A DNA stretch of 64,000 nucleotides from Pantoea sp. Aalb (GCF_009829985.1 NZ_SZZU01000001.1:62001-126000), one strand, 5' to 3'. Shown: positions 30,601-42,438, counted from the stretch's first letter. Made by a program: numbers and translations. The notes: generated from the letters alone by a model not told the origin.

Positions 30601-31515
30601 ATGACTTATGCACTGGAAATTTTTGGGTTAACTAAAACCTATTCCGGTGGTATACAAGCGTTAAAGAGTCTTAATTTATTAGTAGAAATTGGTAGTTTTT
30701 ATGCTTTGTTAGGACCTAATGGCGCAGGTAAATCTACAATTATAGGCATTGTAAGTTCCTTAATAAATAAATCTAGCGGTAAAGTAAAAATATTTGGTTA
30801 TGATTTACAAAAAAATATATTTCAGGCTAAAAGACATGTTGGAGTAGTGCCACAAGATTTTAATTTTAATCCTTTTGAAACTGTGATGCAGATTGTAATT
30901 AATCAGGCAGGTTACTATGGTGTTGAACGTCAAGAAGCTAAAATTCGTGCGGAAATATACCTTAATAAATTAAATCTATGGAGTAAACGTAGTAAACCTG
31001 CTCGTATGTTATCAGGTGGAATGAAGCGCCGTCTCATGGTAGCTCGTGCATGTATGCATAAACCAAAATTACTGATTCTTGATGAACCTACAGCTGGTGT
31101 AGATATTGAATTACGTCGTTCAATGTGGACCTTTTTAAAAGAACTAAATGATACAGGTACTACCATTATTCTTACTACACATTACCTTGAAGAAGCAGAA
31201 ATGCTATGTCGTAATGTTGGAATTATTCAAAAAGGAAGGCTAATAGAAAATACTTCAATAAAAGAGCTGCTTTCTAAATTACAATGTGAAGCTTTTATTT
31301 TTGATTTAGCACCCCATAATGTTGTACTGAAATTAAAAGGTTTTAGATATCACTTAATAGATAATTTAACTTTAGAAGTTTATGTTATGAGAAAGCAAGG
31401 ACTTAATAGCGTATTTAGCCAACTAAATTTACAGAATATACAAGTATTAAGCATGCGTAATAAAACTAATCGTTTAGAAGAACTGTTTATTAGTTTGACT
31501 AAGTGTATAGATTAA
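30601..31515 (+). CDS. yadG: ABC transporter ATP-binding protein YadG
   Basis: This is the nucleotide-binding subunit of a two-gene ABC-2 type exporter whose substrate is not established. It has 304 residues from the ATG at 30601 (E. coli 308). A GTG at 30592 sits nearer the ribosome site aaagg and would add three residues; I prefer the ATG because MTYALEI aligns with the E. coli start. Visible are Walker A GPNGAGKSTIIGIV near residue 40, signature LSGGMKRRLMVARA near 140, Walker B PKLLILDEPTAGVD near 157 and the H-loop TTHYLEEAEMLC. The permease yadH follows 15 bases later. Confidence 0.95.
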   Translation: MTYALEIFGLTKTYSGGIQALKSLNLLVEIGSFYALLGPNGAGKSTIIGIVSSLINKSSGKVKIFGYDLQKNIFQAKRHVGVVPQDFNFNPFETVMQIVINQAGYYGVERQEAKIRAEIYLNKLNLWSKRSKPARMLSGGMKRRLMVARACMHKPKLLILDEPTAGVDIELRRSMWTFLKELNDTGTTIILTTHYLEEAEMLCRNVGIIQKGRLIENTSIKELLSKLQCEAFIFDLAPHNVVLKLKGFRYHLIDNLTLEVYVMRKQGLNSVFSQLNLQNIQVLSMRNKTNRLEELFISLTKCID

Positions 31516-31530
31516 AAATAAGAGTAAAAT

Positions 31531-32301
31531 ATGACTCGTTTATATTGGATAGCACTTAAAAGAATCTGGAGTAAAGAAATCCACAGATTTACTCGAATTT
31601 GGATTCAAACTTTAGTCCCACCAGTCATTACTATGACTCTTTATTTTATTATTTTTGGTAATTTAATTGGTTCTCGTGTTGGTAATATCAATGGATTCAC
31701 CTATATAGAATTTATAGTTCCTGGGCTTATAATGATGGCTGTCATCACTAATTCTTATGCTAATGTTGCTTCTTCATTTTTTAGTGCTAAATTTCAACGC
31801 AATATTGAAGAATTATTAGTAGCACCAGTTCCTACACATATTATTATAGCTGGTTATGTAGGTGGTGGTATAGCTAGAGGAATTTGTGTTGGTATCCTTG
31901 TTATATCAGTGTCATTATTTTTTGTCCCTTTCCATATTTATTCATGGTTTATTGTTTTTATTACTTTACTATTAACGGCAGTTTTATTTTCCTTAGCTGG
32001 TTTACTTAATGCGGTTTTTGCACGTACTTTTGACGACATTAGTTTGATTCCAACTTTTGTACTGACTCCATTAACATATCTTGGCGGTGTATTTTATTCT
32101 TTAAATTTATTGCCTCCATTTTGGCAAATTATATCAAAATTAAACCCTTTAGTTTACATGATTAGTGGTTTACGTTATGGATTTCTTAGAATTCATGATG
32201 TATCGCTAGAGCTAACAATATCAGTACTATTAATATTTATAAAAATATTTTATATTATAGTTTATTCTTTAATTCACACTGGTTTAGGATTACGATCTTA
32301 A
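31531..32301 (+). CDS. yadH: ABC-2 type transporter permease YadH
   Basis: YadH is the membrane subunit of the YadGH ABC-2 exporter. It has 256 residues, the same as E. coli. Six hydrophobic segments are visible. Family landmarks include the N-terminal RIWIQTLVPPVITMTLYFII, FIVPGLIMMAVITNSYANVA near residue 66, RNIEELLVAPVPTHIIIAGY near 90 and PTFVLTPLTYLGGVFYSLNL near 175, the ABC-2 signature region. It is translated just after yadG. The substrate is unknown; membership of the drug, lipid or polysaccharide exporter superfamily is established, not the cargo. Confidence 0.95.
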   Translation: MTRLYWIALKRIWSKEIHRFTRIWIQTLVPPVITMTLYFIIFGNLIGSRVGNINGFTYIEFIVPGLIMMAVITNSYANVASSFFSAKFQRNIEELLVAPVPTHIIIAGYVGGGIARGICVGILVISVSLFFVPFHIYSWFIVFITLLLTAVLFSLAGLLNAVFARTFDDISLIPTFVLTPLTYLGGVFYSLNLLPPFWQIISKLNPLVYMISGLRYGFLRIHDVSLELTISVLLIFIKIFYIIVYSLIHTGLGLRS

Positions 32302-32487
32302 TTGTTAATTTAAAATACGAAGATGAGTTTAATAAAAGTTAAATATTTATAATACAGAATAAAAATATTGAGCAGTTTTTGCCATCAAAAAATATAAATA
32401 TTTGCTAATTAGTATTAGTACTTTAAATAAGAATTATTTTATAACTTATTATGATAATATTAAAAATTGTTTTATATAACTGTTTTT

Positions 32488-33363
32488 CTATATAAGATGC
32501 GATTGAATATTGCAATTAGATATATCAATAATTTTATTGTCTATTAATCTTGTTCTACCTAACCATGCTGTTATTAAAATTATTATTTCTTTACTTTTAT
32601 TAGTAATAGGTTGTAAAGTTTGGATATCGCAAATATCGATGGAATCTGGAAAAAATCCTTCTTGATATAAAAATATTTCTGCTTTTTTTATGATTTTTTT
32701 TATATTCACACCATCTATAAGTTGTTTAGCCATATCTTGTATTACATAATTTAATCTAGGTGCTATTTTACGCTCATTAACATCAAGATATTTATTACGT
32801 GAACTAAGAGCTAAACCATCTTTAGCACGTACTATCGGTACTGAAATAATCTCAATATTAAAAAACATATCAGCCACCATTTTCCGAATAATAGTAAGTT
32901 GTTGGAAATCTTTTTCACCAAAACAAGCAATATCTGGTTGTATAAGATTAAATAATTTATTAATAATAGTAGTGACGCCGCGAAAATGACCTGGACGTTT
33001 AGTTCCTTCTAGCAAAGATGAAATACCTGGTACCTCAACAAATGTTTCGTTATTTAACTTATTAGGATACATGTCCATTTCTGTAGGTATAAATACTAAA
33101 TCTACATTTTGATTATTTAACTTATTACAGTCATCTTGTAGTGTTCGTGGATAATTTATAAAATCATCAACACTATCAAATTGAAATTGATTAATAAAAA
33201 TTGATACTATAACAATATCAACATATTTACGACCTTTATCTATCATTTTAAGATGACCATTATGTATGTTACCCATCGTAGGAATCAAGGCGATACGTTT
33301 TCCTTGTTTCTTCCAAAAAAGAATATGATGACGTAAAATAAATAATTTTTTAATAATTAGCAC
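32488..33363 (-). CDS. panC: Pantothenate synthetase
   Basis: PanC joins pantoate and beta-alanine with ATP to form pantothenate. It has 291 residues (E. coli 283). The HIGH-like nucleotide motif is IPTMGNIHNGHLKMI near residue 27, followed by SIFINQFQF. GHFRGVTTIINKLFNLIQPD and ACFGEKDFQQLTIIRKMV (residues about 120-160) and GLALSSRNKYL near 185, the KMSKS-like loop, are all characteristic. It is transcribed with panB upstream, 17 bases away. panD, which makes beta-alanine and lies next door in E. coli, is missing from this locus. Confidence 0.97.
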   Translation of the reverse strand: MLIIKKLFILRHHILFWKKQGKRIALIPTMGNIHNGHLKMIDKGRKYVDIVIVSIFINQFQFDSVDDFINYPRTLQDDCNKLNNQNVDLVFIPTEMDMYPNKLNNETFVEVPGISSLLEGTKRPGHFRGVTTIINKLFNLIQPDIACFGEKDFQQLTIIRKMVADMFFNIEIISVPIVRAKDGLALSSRNKYLDVNERKIAPRLNYVIQDMAKQLIDGVNIKKIIKKAEIFLYQEGFFPDSIDICDIQTLQPITNKSKEIIILITAWLGRTRLIDNKIIDISNCNIQSHLI

Positions 33364-33380
33364 TGTACATCTCCTCTATG

Positions 33381-34187
33381 TTATTTGAAATTATGTTCAG
33401 CACTTGGATAAATACCAGTTTCAACAGAATAAATATAATCACGAATAGCATTACGAATATCACCAGTTTTCTGAAGAAAATTTTTAGCAAATTTTGGAAT
33501 GTGTCCACCAGTGATGCCAAAGGCATCATGCATAACTAGTACTTGACCATCAGTAACATTACCTGAACCAATACCGATAACGGGGATAGTAACTTCTTTA
33601 GTGATACGTTCTGCTAGTTTTACCGGTATACACTCTAGTACTAATAGCTGTGCATTAGCTTCTTCTAATGCTAATGCATCCATGAGTAGACGTTCAGCAT
33701 TTAATTCATCAATACCCTGTACTTTATAACCTCCTAATAGATTAATTGATTGTGGTGTAAGACCAATATGGGCACATACAGGTACAGAACGTTCGGTTAA
33801 CATACGTACAGTTTCTACTAGCCATTTCCCTCCTTCTAATTTTACTATATTAGCACCGGCACGCATAAGCTTAGCCGCATTTTTAAAAGTTTGTTGTGGG
33901 GTAGAATAACTCATAAATGGCAAATCAGAAATTATCATGGCACGAGGAGCACCACGTCGCACTGCAGCAGTATGATATACAATATCTGCTACAGTTACTG
34001 ATAAGGTAGAATTATGACCTTGTATAGTCATACCAAGTGAGTCTCCAACTAATAGTACTTTAATACCTTCATTAGCAAATAAACGGGCAAAGCTAAAATC
34101 ATAAGCTGTTAAACTAGCAAATTTATTACCTTCGATTTTTAACTGACGTAAATGAGATAAAGTTATAAATTTCATTGTAGGCTCCAT
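33381..34187 (-). CDS. panB: Ketopantoate hydroxymethyltransferase
   Basis: PanB transfers a hydroxymethyl group from methylene-tetrahydrofolate to 2-ketoisovalerate, giving ketopantoate. It has 268 residues (E. coli 264). It contains [20 protein letters not shown] near residue 18, the Mg-binding [12 protein letters not shown] near 45, [20 protein letters not shown] near 106, and [20 protein letters not shown] with [17 protein letters not shown] near 200. It lies upstream of panC in the same direction. A second in-frame ATG (residue 5) is possible as the start. Confidence 0.97.
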   Translation of the reverse strand: MEPTMKFITLSHLRQLKIEGNKFASLTAYDFSFARLFANEGIKVLLVGDSLGMTIQGHNSTLSVTVADIVYHTAAVRRGAPRAMIISDLPFMSYSTPQQTFKNAAKLMRAGANIVKLEGGKWLVETVRMLTERSVPVCAHIGLTPQSINLLGGYKVQGIDELNAERLLMDALALEEANAQLLVLECIPVKLAERITKEVTIPVIGIGSGNVTDGQVLVMHDAFGITGGHIPKFAKNFLQKTGDIRNAIRDYIYSVETGIYPSAEHNFK

Positions 34188-34279
34188 TATTTTTTGATAG
34201 ATAGAATTTACTAAAATATTTTAATAAAAAAGTTACATGTACATATATCAATGTATAATTTTTTATAATTAATATTTAG

Positions 34280-36157
<1,878 letters not shown>

Positions 36158-36498
36158 TTATTTAGACGATATTTTTTTATACGTCTATTCATATTCATCA
36201 CGTTGCAGTCTCTACGAAAAAATAATAGTATAAGTTACGAACTTATTACACTCTTTAAAAGAGTGATGAAATTATTATTAGTAAAATCATTAAATAATCA
36301 TAATTTTTTATGAAGTGCTCAGAAATCATATTTTTTATTTTTTAAAATATTTTTAATATTTATAATTTGATATATTCAAATTATAAAAAACTAAAATTAA
36401 GAATATCAAAATATTTTATTATCTATATCATATTAATATTACTTATTATATAATAAGCTTATATAAAAACCGTAACTAAGCTACGGTTTTTATAGTTA
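36158..36498. other. 341-base dksA-pcnB spacer; gluQ absent
   Basis: E. coli has gluQ here. The spacer contains the dksA terminator hairpin at 36465-36491 and otherwise AT-rich sequence without a recognisable gene or remnant. It presumably includes the promoter for pcnB-folK. Confidence 0.5.
36465..36491 (-). terminator. Rho-independent terminator of dksA
   Basis: Read on the minus strand, a perfect 10-base stem (aaaaaccgta with tacggttttt) around a 7-base loop ends in a T-run. It begins 8 bases after the dksA stop. It is among the clearest intrinsic terminators in the window. The symmetrical A and T runs could make it work in both directions. Confidence 0.8.
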
Positions 36499-36954
36499 CT
36501 AACCTGCCATTTGTTTTTCACGAATTTCTGCTAATGTTTTACAATCAATACAAAGATCCGCAGTAGGACGTGCTTCGAGACGACGAACACCAATTTCAAT
36601 ACCACATGAATCGCAATATCCAAAGTTATCATCATCTACTCTTTTTAGAGTTTTTTCAATTTTTTTTACGAGTCTACGTTCCCGATCCCTATTACGTAAT
36701 TCTAAACTAAACTCTTCTTCTTGAGCTGCACGATCTATTGGATCTGGAAAATTAGCAGCTTCGTCTTGCATATATAATACAGTACGGTCTACTTCGTCTC
36801 TAAGTTGATTACGCCAAGCTTCTAGAATTTTACGAAAATGACTCAGCTGGGCTTTATTCATATACTCTTCACCTGGTTGCTCTTGATATGGCTCTACCCC
36901 AGCGATAGCAAGAATACTTAGGGACGATGTTTTATGTTTTTGTCCTTGTTGCAT
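36499..36954 (-). CDS. dksA: RNA polymerase-binding transcription factor DksA
   Basis: DksA binds in the RNA polymerase secondary channel and, with ppGpp, tunes rRNA and amino-acid promoters. From the ATG ending at 36954 it has 151 residues, the E. coli length, and starts [20 protein letters not shown] with a perfect ggag site upstream. The frame is open 33 codons further upstream, but that part lacks homology. The coiled-coil tip [13 protein letters not shown] keeps both aspartates and the alanine needed for activity. The zinc finger has four cysteines in [20 protein letters not shown] and CIDC. It is very well conserved and followed by a clear terminator. Confidence 0.98.
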   Translation of the reverse strand: MQQGQKHKTSSLSILAIAGVEPYQEQPGEEYMNKAQLSHFRKILEAWRNQLRDEVDRTVLYMQDEAANFPDPIDRAAQEEEFSLELRNRDRERRLVKKIEKTLKRVDDDNFGYCDSCGIEIGVRRLEARPTADLCIDCKTLAEIREKQMAG

Positions 36955-37600
36955 TTTGTTTCTCCTAGAACTCACGCATACACTATCGATTCCCATCAGG
37001 GAAAACAGACCGCTATAAATAACAGAAGTCATAAAAGTTAGCAATTCATACATTAAATTTAATTTACTTAGTTAATAATAGATACTGTTAAAAAAAATGT
37101 ATATATTGTAAACATTGTATTTACAATAAAATTATATATTTTTTTAATTATTATTAAATTTAGTGAAAGCATTAGAATAGTTAAGTGATTATATGAATTT
37201 AATATTTTTCTGTATATTTTATCCTATACACTATAAAAATTAATATTTAGTTTTATAAGAAATAAAAATCAAAATTTCATTATAAGTTTTTTATTAGTTC
37301 ATTTATTTAAAATATAAAAGATATTACAATTAATTTCTTAAAAACTAATTAAATATATATTGTTATCTAAGTAACTAAATTTAATTTATTCATTAAATAA
37401 TTAATCTATACTAATTATGATTAATTTAATACATAAATTTTTATCAACTAATATGATTAACTATTAGTTTGGCTATTATTTAAGTATTAATTAATAAAAG
37501 ATTTAATTTCATAAATGTTAGTATTGTAATCTACGATTACAATAAATTATTGTTAATAATTTATTTAAATGATTTTAAATGGGATTAGGAGACATATTTA
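36955..37600. other. 646-base divergent spacer between dksA and mrcB
   Basis: sfsA, thpR, ligT and hrpB of E. coli are missing. The first 100 bases, the dksA leader, are less AT-rich than the rest and include a small hairpin ttccc/gggaa at about 36990-37003; an in-frame 33-codon extension of dksA runs through it. The remaining 500 bases are AT-rich and carry the mrcB promoter region. I see no gene. Confidence 0.5.
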
Positions 37601-39943
37601 GTGTTGTTTAAATCTCAACAAAAAAATCTGTTAAGAAGTAAATACTGGCCATTAATTTGCTTATTTAAAGTTTCTTTAGTTTTTATTTTAATTATTATAT
37701 TGGTTTGGGGATTTTATCTTTATTCTGAAATTCATAAACGTATAGACGGTAAGGTATGGCAATTACCAGCAGTTGTTTACGGTCGTATGATAAACGTTGA
37801 ACCTGGTATATTATATACTCAAAATAATATGATTGCCTTATTACAAGGTATACAATATAGACAAGTATCTCATATTAAACAGCCAGGTGAGTTTGTTGTT
37901 AAAGATAATGCAATTTACTTGCTACGTCGTGCATTTGATTTTTTTGATAGTAAAGAAGGACAAGTTTATGCTTGTATGGTTTTTAAAAAAAATCAACTAA
38001 TAAAAATTAAAAACCTTGATACTGGTCGTGATTTTGCTTTATTTCGTTTAGATCCACGTTTAATAACCATGCTACAGTCACCTAATAGCGAGCAACGTTT
38101 ATTTGTACCTCGTTCAGGTTTTCCTGATCTACTAATAGATACACTAATTACTACTGAAGATAATCATTTTTATAATCATGATGGAATAAGCTTACATTCA
38201 ATTATTCGTGCGTTTTTGGCTAATATTAACGCAGGGCATGCAGTACAAGGAGGAAGTACTTTAACACAACAGTTGGTAAAAAATCTTTTTCTTTCTAATG
38301 AGCGTTCTTTATGGCGTAAAGCTCGTGAAGCCTATATGGCAATGATATTAGATGCAAGCTATTCTAAAGATCATATACTAGAACTTTATCTTAATGAAGT
38401 TTATCTTGGGCAAGATGGTAAAGATCAAATTAGAGGATTCCCATTAGCAAGTTTATACTATTTTGGACGACCAATAAATGAATTAAGTATTGATCAACAA
38501 GCAATGCTAGTAGGAATGGTTAAAGGTGCATCATTGTATAATCCATGGCATAATCATAAATTAGCATTAGAGCGCCGTAATTTGGTATTACATTTATTGG
38601 AAAAGCATTATATAATAGATAAAGCATTATATACAATTCTTTCTACTCGTCCTCTTAAAGTAGAACTAAAAGGTGGTGTGATAAGTTCACAAGTAGCTTT
38701 TATGCAAATGGTACGTAAAGAATTACAATTAAAGCTTAATAATAAGAGAAAAAATCTTTCTGGCATGCGAATTTTTACTACATTAGATCCAATTTTACAA
38801 AATGCTGCAGAAAAAGCAGTACAAGAAGGAATCCCTATACTAAAACAACAATATGGTTTAAAGGACCTAGAAACAGCTATGGTAGTTGTTGATCGTTTTA
38901 ATGGTGAAATACATGCCATTATAGGTGGTGCAAATCCAAATTTTGCGGGGTATAATCGTGCTTTAAAAGCTCGTCGTTCAATTGGATCATTAGCTAAACC
39001 AGCAACCTATTTAACTGCTCTTAGTAAGCCAAATAGTTATCGACTTAATAGTTTAATTAAAGATGAACCTATTTCGATTAAACAGTCTAATGGTACTTTT
39101 TGGAAGCCTATGAATGAAGACCATCTTTTTAAAGGTAAAGTGATGTTAGTAGATGCATTGACTAATTCAATGAATGTTCCAACAGTAAATTTAGGTATGG
39201 AATTAGGATTAAATTCTGTGGTAGATACTTGGATTAAACTTGGAGTACCAGAGAGTGAAGTTCATCCTATACCAGCTATGTTACTTGGTTCAATCAATTT
39301 GACTCCTATTGAAGTAACACAAGTATTTCAATCAATTGCGAGTGGAGGTAAACGAGCTGAATTATCAACAGTGCGTTCAGTAGTTGATGAAAATGGAAGA
39401 GTATTATATCGTAGTTTACCATATTCAAAACGTATTGAACCTGCACAAGTAGCTTATCTAACATTATATACTATGCAACAAGTAGTACATCATGGAACTG
39501 CTCGCTCATTAGGAATAAATTATCCTAATGCTTATTTAGCAGGAAAAACTGGTACAACTAATAATTTAATTGACAGTTGGTTTGCTGGTATTGATGGTAA
39601 AGAAGTAGTAATTACTTGGGTTGGTCGTGATAATAATCAAAGTTCGAAATTATATGGTGCGAGTGGGGCTATGCAAATTTATCGTCGTTACCTTGAAAAT
39701 CAAACACCTACACCATTAATATTGATACCGCCTGAAGATATTATCCAAATGAAAGTTAATTTTGAAGGTGATATTTTATGTACTGATACTAATAATAATT
39801 ATTGGCGTGAACTTCCAATATGGACATTAGACCCTAGTCAACTATGTCACAAAAAAGAAAATCTTGAAAAAGAAAAACAAAAAAATATCAATACATCTGG
39901 CAGTGGTTGGATTCGTAATACTTCTATTTTAAATAACGACTAA
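37601..39943 (+). CDS. mrcB: Penicillin-binding protein 1b, bifunctional transglycosylase/transpeptidase
   Basis: PBP1b polymerises and cross-links peptidoglycan from lipid II at the periplasmic face. It has 780 residues (E. coli 844), with a short cytoplasmic tail. It starts at GTG with taggaga 8 bases upstream. A single membrane anchor spans about residues 22-45. The GT51 glycosyltransferase has TTEDNHFYNHDGI with the catalytic Glu and QGGSTLTQQLVKNLFL. The transpeptidase has SIGSLAKP (nucleophilic Ser), SMN in ALTNSMNVPTVNLG, and AGKTGTTNN near residue 650. It is the only class A PBP in the window. The downstream fhu genes of E. coli are missing. Confidence 0.97.
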   Translation: MLFKSQQKNLLRSKYWPLICLFKVSLVFILIIILVWGFYLYSEIHKRIDGKVWQLPAVVYGRMINVEPGILYTQNNMIALLQGIQYRQVSHIKQPGEFVVKDNAIYLLRRAFDFFDSKEGQVYACMVFKKNQLIKIKNLDTGRDFALFRLDPRLITMLQSPNSEQRLFVPRSGFPDLLIDTLITTEDNHFYNHDGISLHSIIRAFLANINAGHAVQGGSTLTQQLVKNLFLSNERSLWRKAREAYMAMILDASYSKDHILELYLNEVYLGQDGKDQIRGFPLASLYYFGRPINELSIDQQAMLVGMVKGASLYNPWHNHKLALERRNLVLHLLEKHYIIDKALYTILSTRPLKVELKGGVISSQVAFMQMVRKELQLKLNNKRKNLSGMRIFTTLDPILQNAAEKAVQEGIPILKQQYGLKDLETAMVVVDRFNGEIHAIIGGANPNFAGYNRALKARRSIGSLAKPATYLTALSKPNSYRLNSLIKDEPISIKQSNGTFWKPMNEDHLFKGKVMLVDALTNSMNVPTVNLGMELGLNSVVDTWIKLGVPESEVHPIPAMLLGSINLTPIEVTQVFQSIASGGKRAELSTVRSVVDENGRVLYRSLPYSKRIEPAQVAYLTLYTMQQVVHHGTARSLGINYPNAYLAGKTGTTNNLIDSWFAGIDGKEVVITWVGRDNNQSSKLYGASGAMQIYRRYLENQTPTPLILIPPEDIIQMKVNFEGDILCTDTNNNYWRELPIWTLDPSQLCHKKENLEKEKQKNINTSGSGWIRNTSILNND

Positions 39944-40059
39944 TTTTTTTAAATTATATGAATTTTTATTCAGTTCAATTAAATTGACTACTAAATAAAA
40001 CATTGATATTTATTCAAAAGGTATAAAAGATTCAAAACATTATATATAGATTATTATAA

Positions 40060-41039
40060 TAATACAAAACAGCGACGAGATGTATCAATAGTTAGATTCA
40101 AAAGCAGAAGATGCTAGATATATACCTTTTTTTAACATTAAAAAATGAAAAAAACAAATCTCTTTATATATCTATAATCTATATCACGTTATCCACTAAA
40201 AGCATCAATTGGCAAACTACTTCCAATTATTTACTAAGACAAGTGATATTTAGAGTAACTACTTATAGTAAGATTGCACTCCACATATATCAATAAAAAA
40301 TCTAGTGATAACTTTGCTATAATTAAAAGTGTATTAGATTCATTACATAAGATAAGTACTCCATGCAAGAAATCTATTTATGACGGGATGTAGTTCATAT
40401 TGACTGTTATTTATTGGTTGAATAATAATATAAGCAATAACATTAGAATATTTTTAATGTAGCTTGTACAGAAAATAGATCATTATAAATGCAAAATAAA
40501 TAAAAATTAAAGCATGTTTTACAAAACCTATAAGTATACTAATTGATGATAGTTAATTTAAAATCAGTGAGTTGATTCATTCAGTTTTAAAAATTACATA
40601 ATAAACATGATTATTATAGCATCCTTCAAATTTAATAATTTTATTAGGATTAGTAAATTCACGAACTAGACGAATTATACTCATAGTAGATTAAGTTCTA
40701 GAATTCCTATTGTGAGAATATACATACTTGATATTAATTTGCACAGTAGTTCAACCATTTTTATCTATATTTTTATTGTAGCACCAAAACGTAATTCATA
40801 TTATGTCGCTTAAAATAATGCTTACGCATCGTAATATTATTATGCAATTATAGTATCGAACTTCATGAACAAATATGATCTATGTACATTTTATCATCAA
40901 GATCATATAGATAATGACCATCTGTATTTTTAACAAAAAGTAGTGAATGACTTATACCAATAAAAAATCGTACTGGTAAAGTGACATCACTAGGAACCAG
41001 ATATTTTACTTTAAAATATAGGTTTTCTAATTTATTCAT
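40060..41039 (-). pseudogene. hemL: Decaying glutamate-1-semialdehyde 2,1-aminomutase
   Basis: Reading the minus strand from the ATG at 41039-41037 gives 58 open codons that match the HemL N-terminus (NLYFKVKYLVPSDVTLPVRF, then DGHYLYDLDDKMYIDH) and then TGA at 40865-40863. Further matches lie in order but in shifting frames with stops: [14 protein letters not shown] and [13 protein letters not shown] at 40616-40690, IAYIIIQPINN at about 40370-40450, LPIDAFSG then a stop and RDID at about 40170-40224, and MLKKGIYLASSAFES at 40089-40127. About 240 bases between the last two are deleted. HemL makes 5-aminolevulinate in heme synthesis; this copy cannot. Position between mrcB and erpA, minus strand, is that of E. 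coli hemL. The 3' limit is approximate. Confidence 0.93.
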
Positions 41040-41226
41040 TTTAAATTATTTCTATAATAATTTATATTATTGATCTTGTAGCAAAATTGTTTATTTAATA
41101 AATAAAATTTTATAAATACATATAAAAAATAACTTGATGTTAAATACCATTACTTGATTATATTAATTATCTAGATGATTATTAATATAGATTATTTTTC
41201 AATTTAATCTTTAAATAGGAATAGGA

Positions 41227-41574
41227 ATGAATAATAATTTAAGAACATTTCCTGTACAATTTACAGATGTAGCAGCTAAAAAAGTTAAAAGTTTAATTAC
41301 AAAAGAAAAAAATCCATTACTTAAATTACGTATTCATATAGCTGGTGGAGGCTGCAGTGGATTCGAATATGTTTTTAGTTTTGATGATTCAATAATGGAA
41401 GGAGATGTTATTGTTGAAAAACAAGGAGTATTTTTAGTTATAGATCCTGTTAGCTTACAATATCTTATTGGTGGCTCTGTAGATTATACTGAAGGGTTAA
41501 ATGGCTCTCGTTTTATTGTCAATAATCCTAATGCAAAAACTACTTGTAGTTGTGGTTCTTCTTTTAATATATAA
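41227..41574 (+). CDS. erpA: Iron-sulfur cluster insertion protein ErpA
   Basis: ErpA is an A-type carrier that delivers Fe-S clusters to apo-enzymes, including the isoprenoid enzymes IspG and IspH. It has 115 residues (E. coli 114). The three cluster cysteines are visible: one in [16 protein letters not shown] and two in the C-terminal [10 protein letters not shown] weak aggaatagga site precedes the ATG. It is preceded by the hemL pseudogene. In this window AcnB needs a 4Fe-4S cluster, and Dxr feeds the IspG/IspH pathway, so there is a reason to keep it. Confidence 0.97.
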   Translation: MNNNLRTFPVQFTDVAAKKVKSLITKEKNPLLKLRIHIAGGGCSGFEYVFSFDDSIMEGDVIVEKQGVFLVIDPVSLQYLIGGSVDYTEGLNGSRFIVNNPNAKTTCSCGSSFNI

Positions 41575-41691
41575 AGAATATTTATTTATATATATAGCGA
41601 TTAAAAAAATATTTATTTAACCATATTAATAGATTTTTATGGTACACTACTCTTAAAATAATTGTAGAAAAGCATTTAAAACTTAATTAAT

Positions 41692-41711
41692 ATAATCTTA
41701 TTCAAGATTAT
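41692..41711. terminator. Possible terminator between convergent erpA and mtn
   Basis: An 8-base perfect stem (ataatctt with aagattat) around loop attc lies 17 bases beyond the mtn stop and about 120 beyond erpA. It is A-T rich with only a weak T-tract, but it is in the right place for a shared terminator. Confidence 0.3.
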
Positions 41712-41727
41712 TAAAATTATTTAGATT

Positions 41728-42438
41728 TTAATGAGATTTAATCAAATAACAGGTTTTTAAAATTTTTTCAACTACTAAGGAAAATTGTTGAACTGATAAA
41801 TTAAGAAATTTTGTGAAATCAAGTTTAGATTGCTGATTAGCAAGGTCGGATATTGCACGTATCACTAATAACGGAATGTTAAATTGATAACATACTTGAG
41901 CAATAGATGTTGCTTCCATTTCTACAGCAATTGCTTGTGGAAAATTATTGCGAATTCTTTTTAAAATCTTATTATCATTAATGAAAGCATCTCCAGTTAC
42001 AATAAGGCCTGTAGCTGCATGTAAGTTAAGTTTTTTAATTACTTGTTCAGCTAAAAAAACTAGCTTTTTATCGGAAAAAAATGATTTAGGATAGTCTGGT
42101 ATTTGACCAAGTTGATATCCAAAAGATGTGACGTCGACATCGTGATAACACATTTCATCGCATATGATAATATCACCTATATGTAACGTTGGTACTAATA
42201 ATCCAGCAGAGCCAATATTAATAATTATCTTTGGATTAAATACAGATATTAGTAAAGTAGTACTAATTGCTGCAGCAGTTTTACCAACTCCAGATTTTAA
42301 AAGCACAATATTAACATCATTTAAAACTCCTATATGAATTGTATATTGATATAATATTAATGTTTGAGAATTTTGAATTCTATCACGCAATAGCATTATT
42401 TCCTGTTCCATTGCGCCAATAATTCCTATTGTAAACAT
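41728..42438 (-). CDS. mtn: 5'-methylthioadenosine/S-adenosylhomocysteine nucleosidase
   Basis: Mtn (Pfs) hydrolyses adenine from MTA, S-adenosylhomocysteine and 5'-deoxyadenosine, clearing inhibitors of methylation and radical-SAM enzymes. It has 236 residues (E. coli 232). It begins MFTIGIIGAMEQEIMLLRD with the catalytic Glu near residue 13. NIGSAGLLVPTLHIGDIII is near 75, AVEMEATSIAQVCYQFNIPL near 172 holds the ribose-binding Met-Glu, and IRAISDLANQQS near 195 has the catalytic Asp. Neighbours btuF and yadS are missing. The polyamine genes that produce MTA are not at their usual place in this window, so SAH clearance is the more likely role. Confidence 0.96.
   Translation of the reverse strand: MFTIGIIGAMEQEIMLLRDRIQNSQTLILYQYTIHIGVLNDVNIVLLKSGVGKTAAAISTTLLISVFNPKIIINIGSAGLLVPTLHIGDIIICDEMCYHDVDVTSFGYQLGQIPDYPKSFFSDKKLVFLAEQVIKKLNLHAATGLIVTGDAFINDNKILKRIRNNFPQAIAVEMEATSIAQVCYQFNIPLLVIRAISDLANQQSKLDFTKFLNLSVQQFSLVVEKILKTCYLIKSH

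Noticed and set aside
40111..40296. 61-codon + strand ORF after mrcB
   Set aside because: It lies antisense within the hemL pseudogene, has no homology that I can see and no ribosome site.
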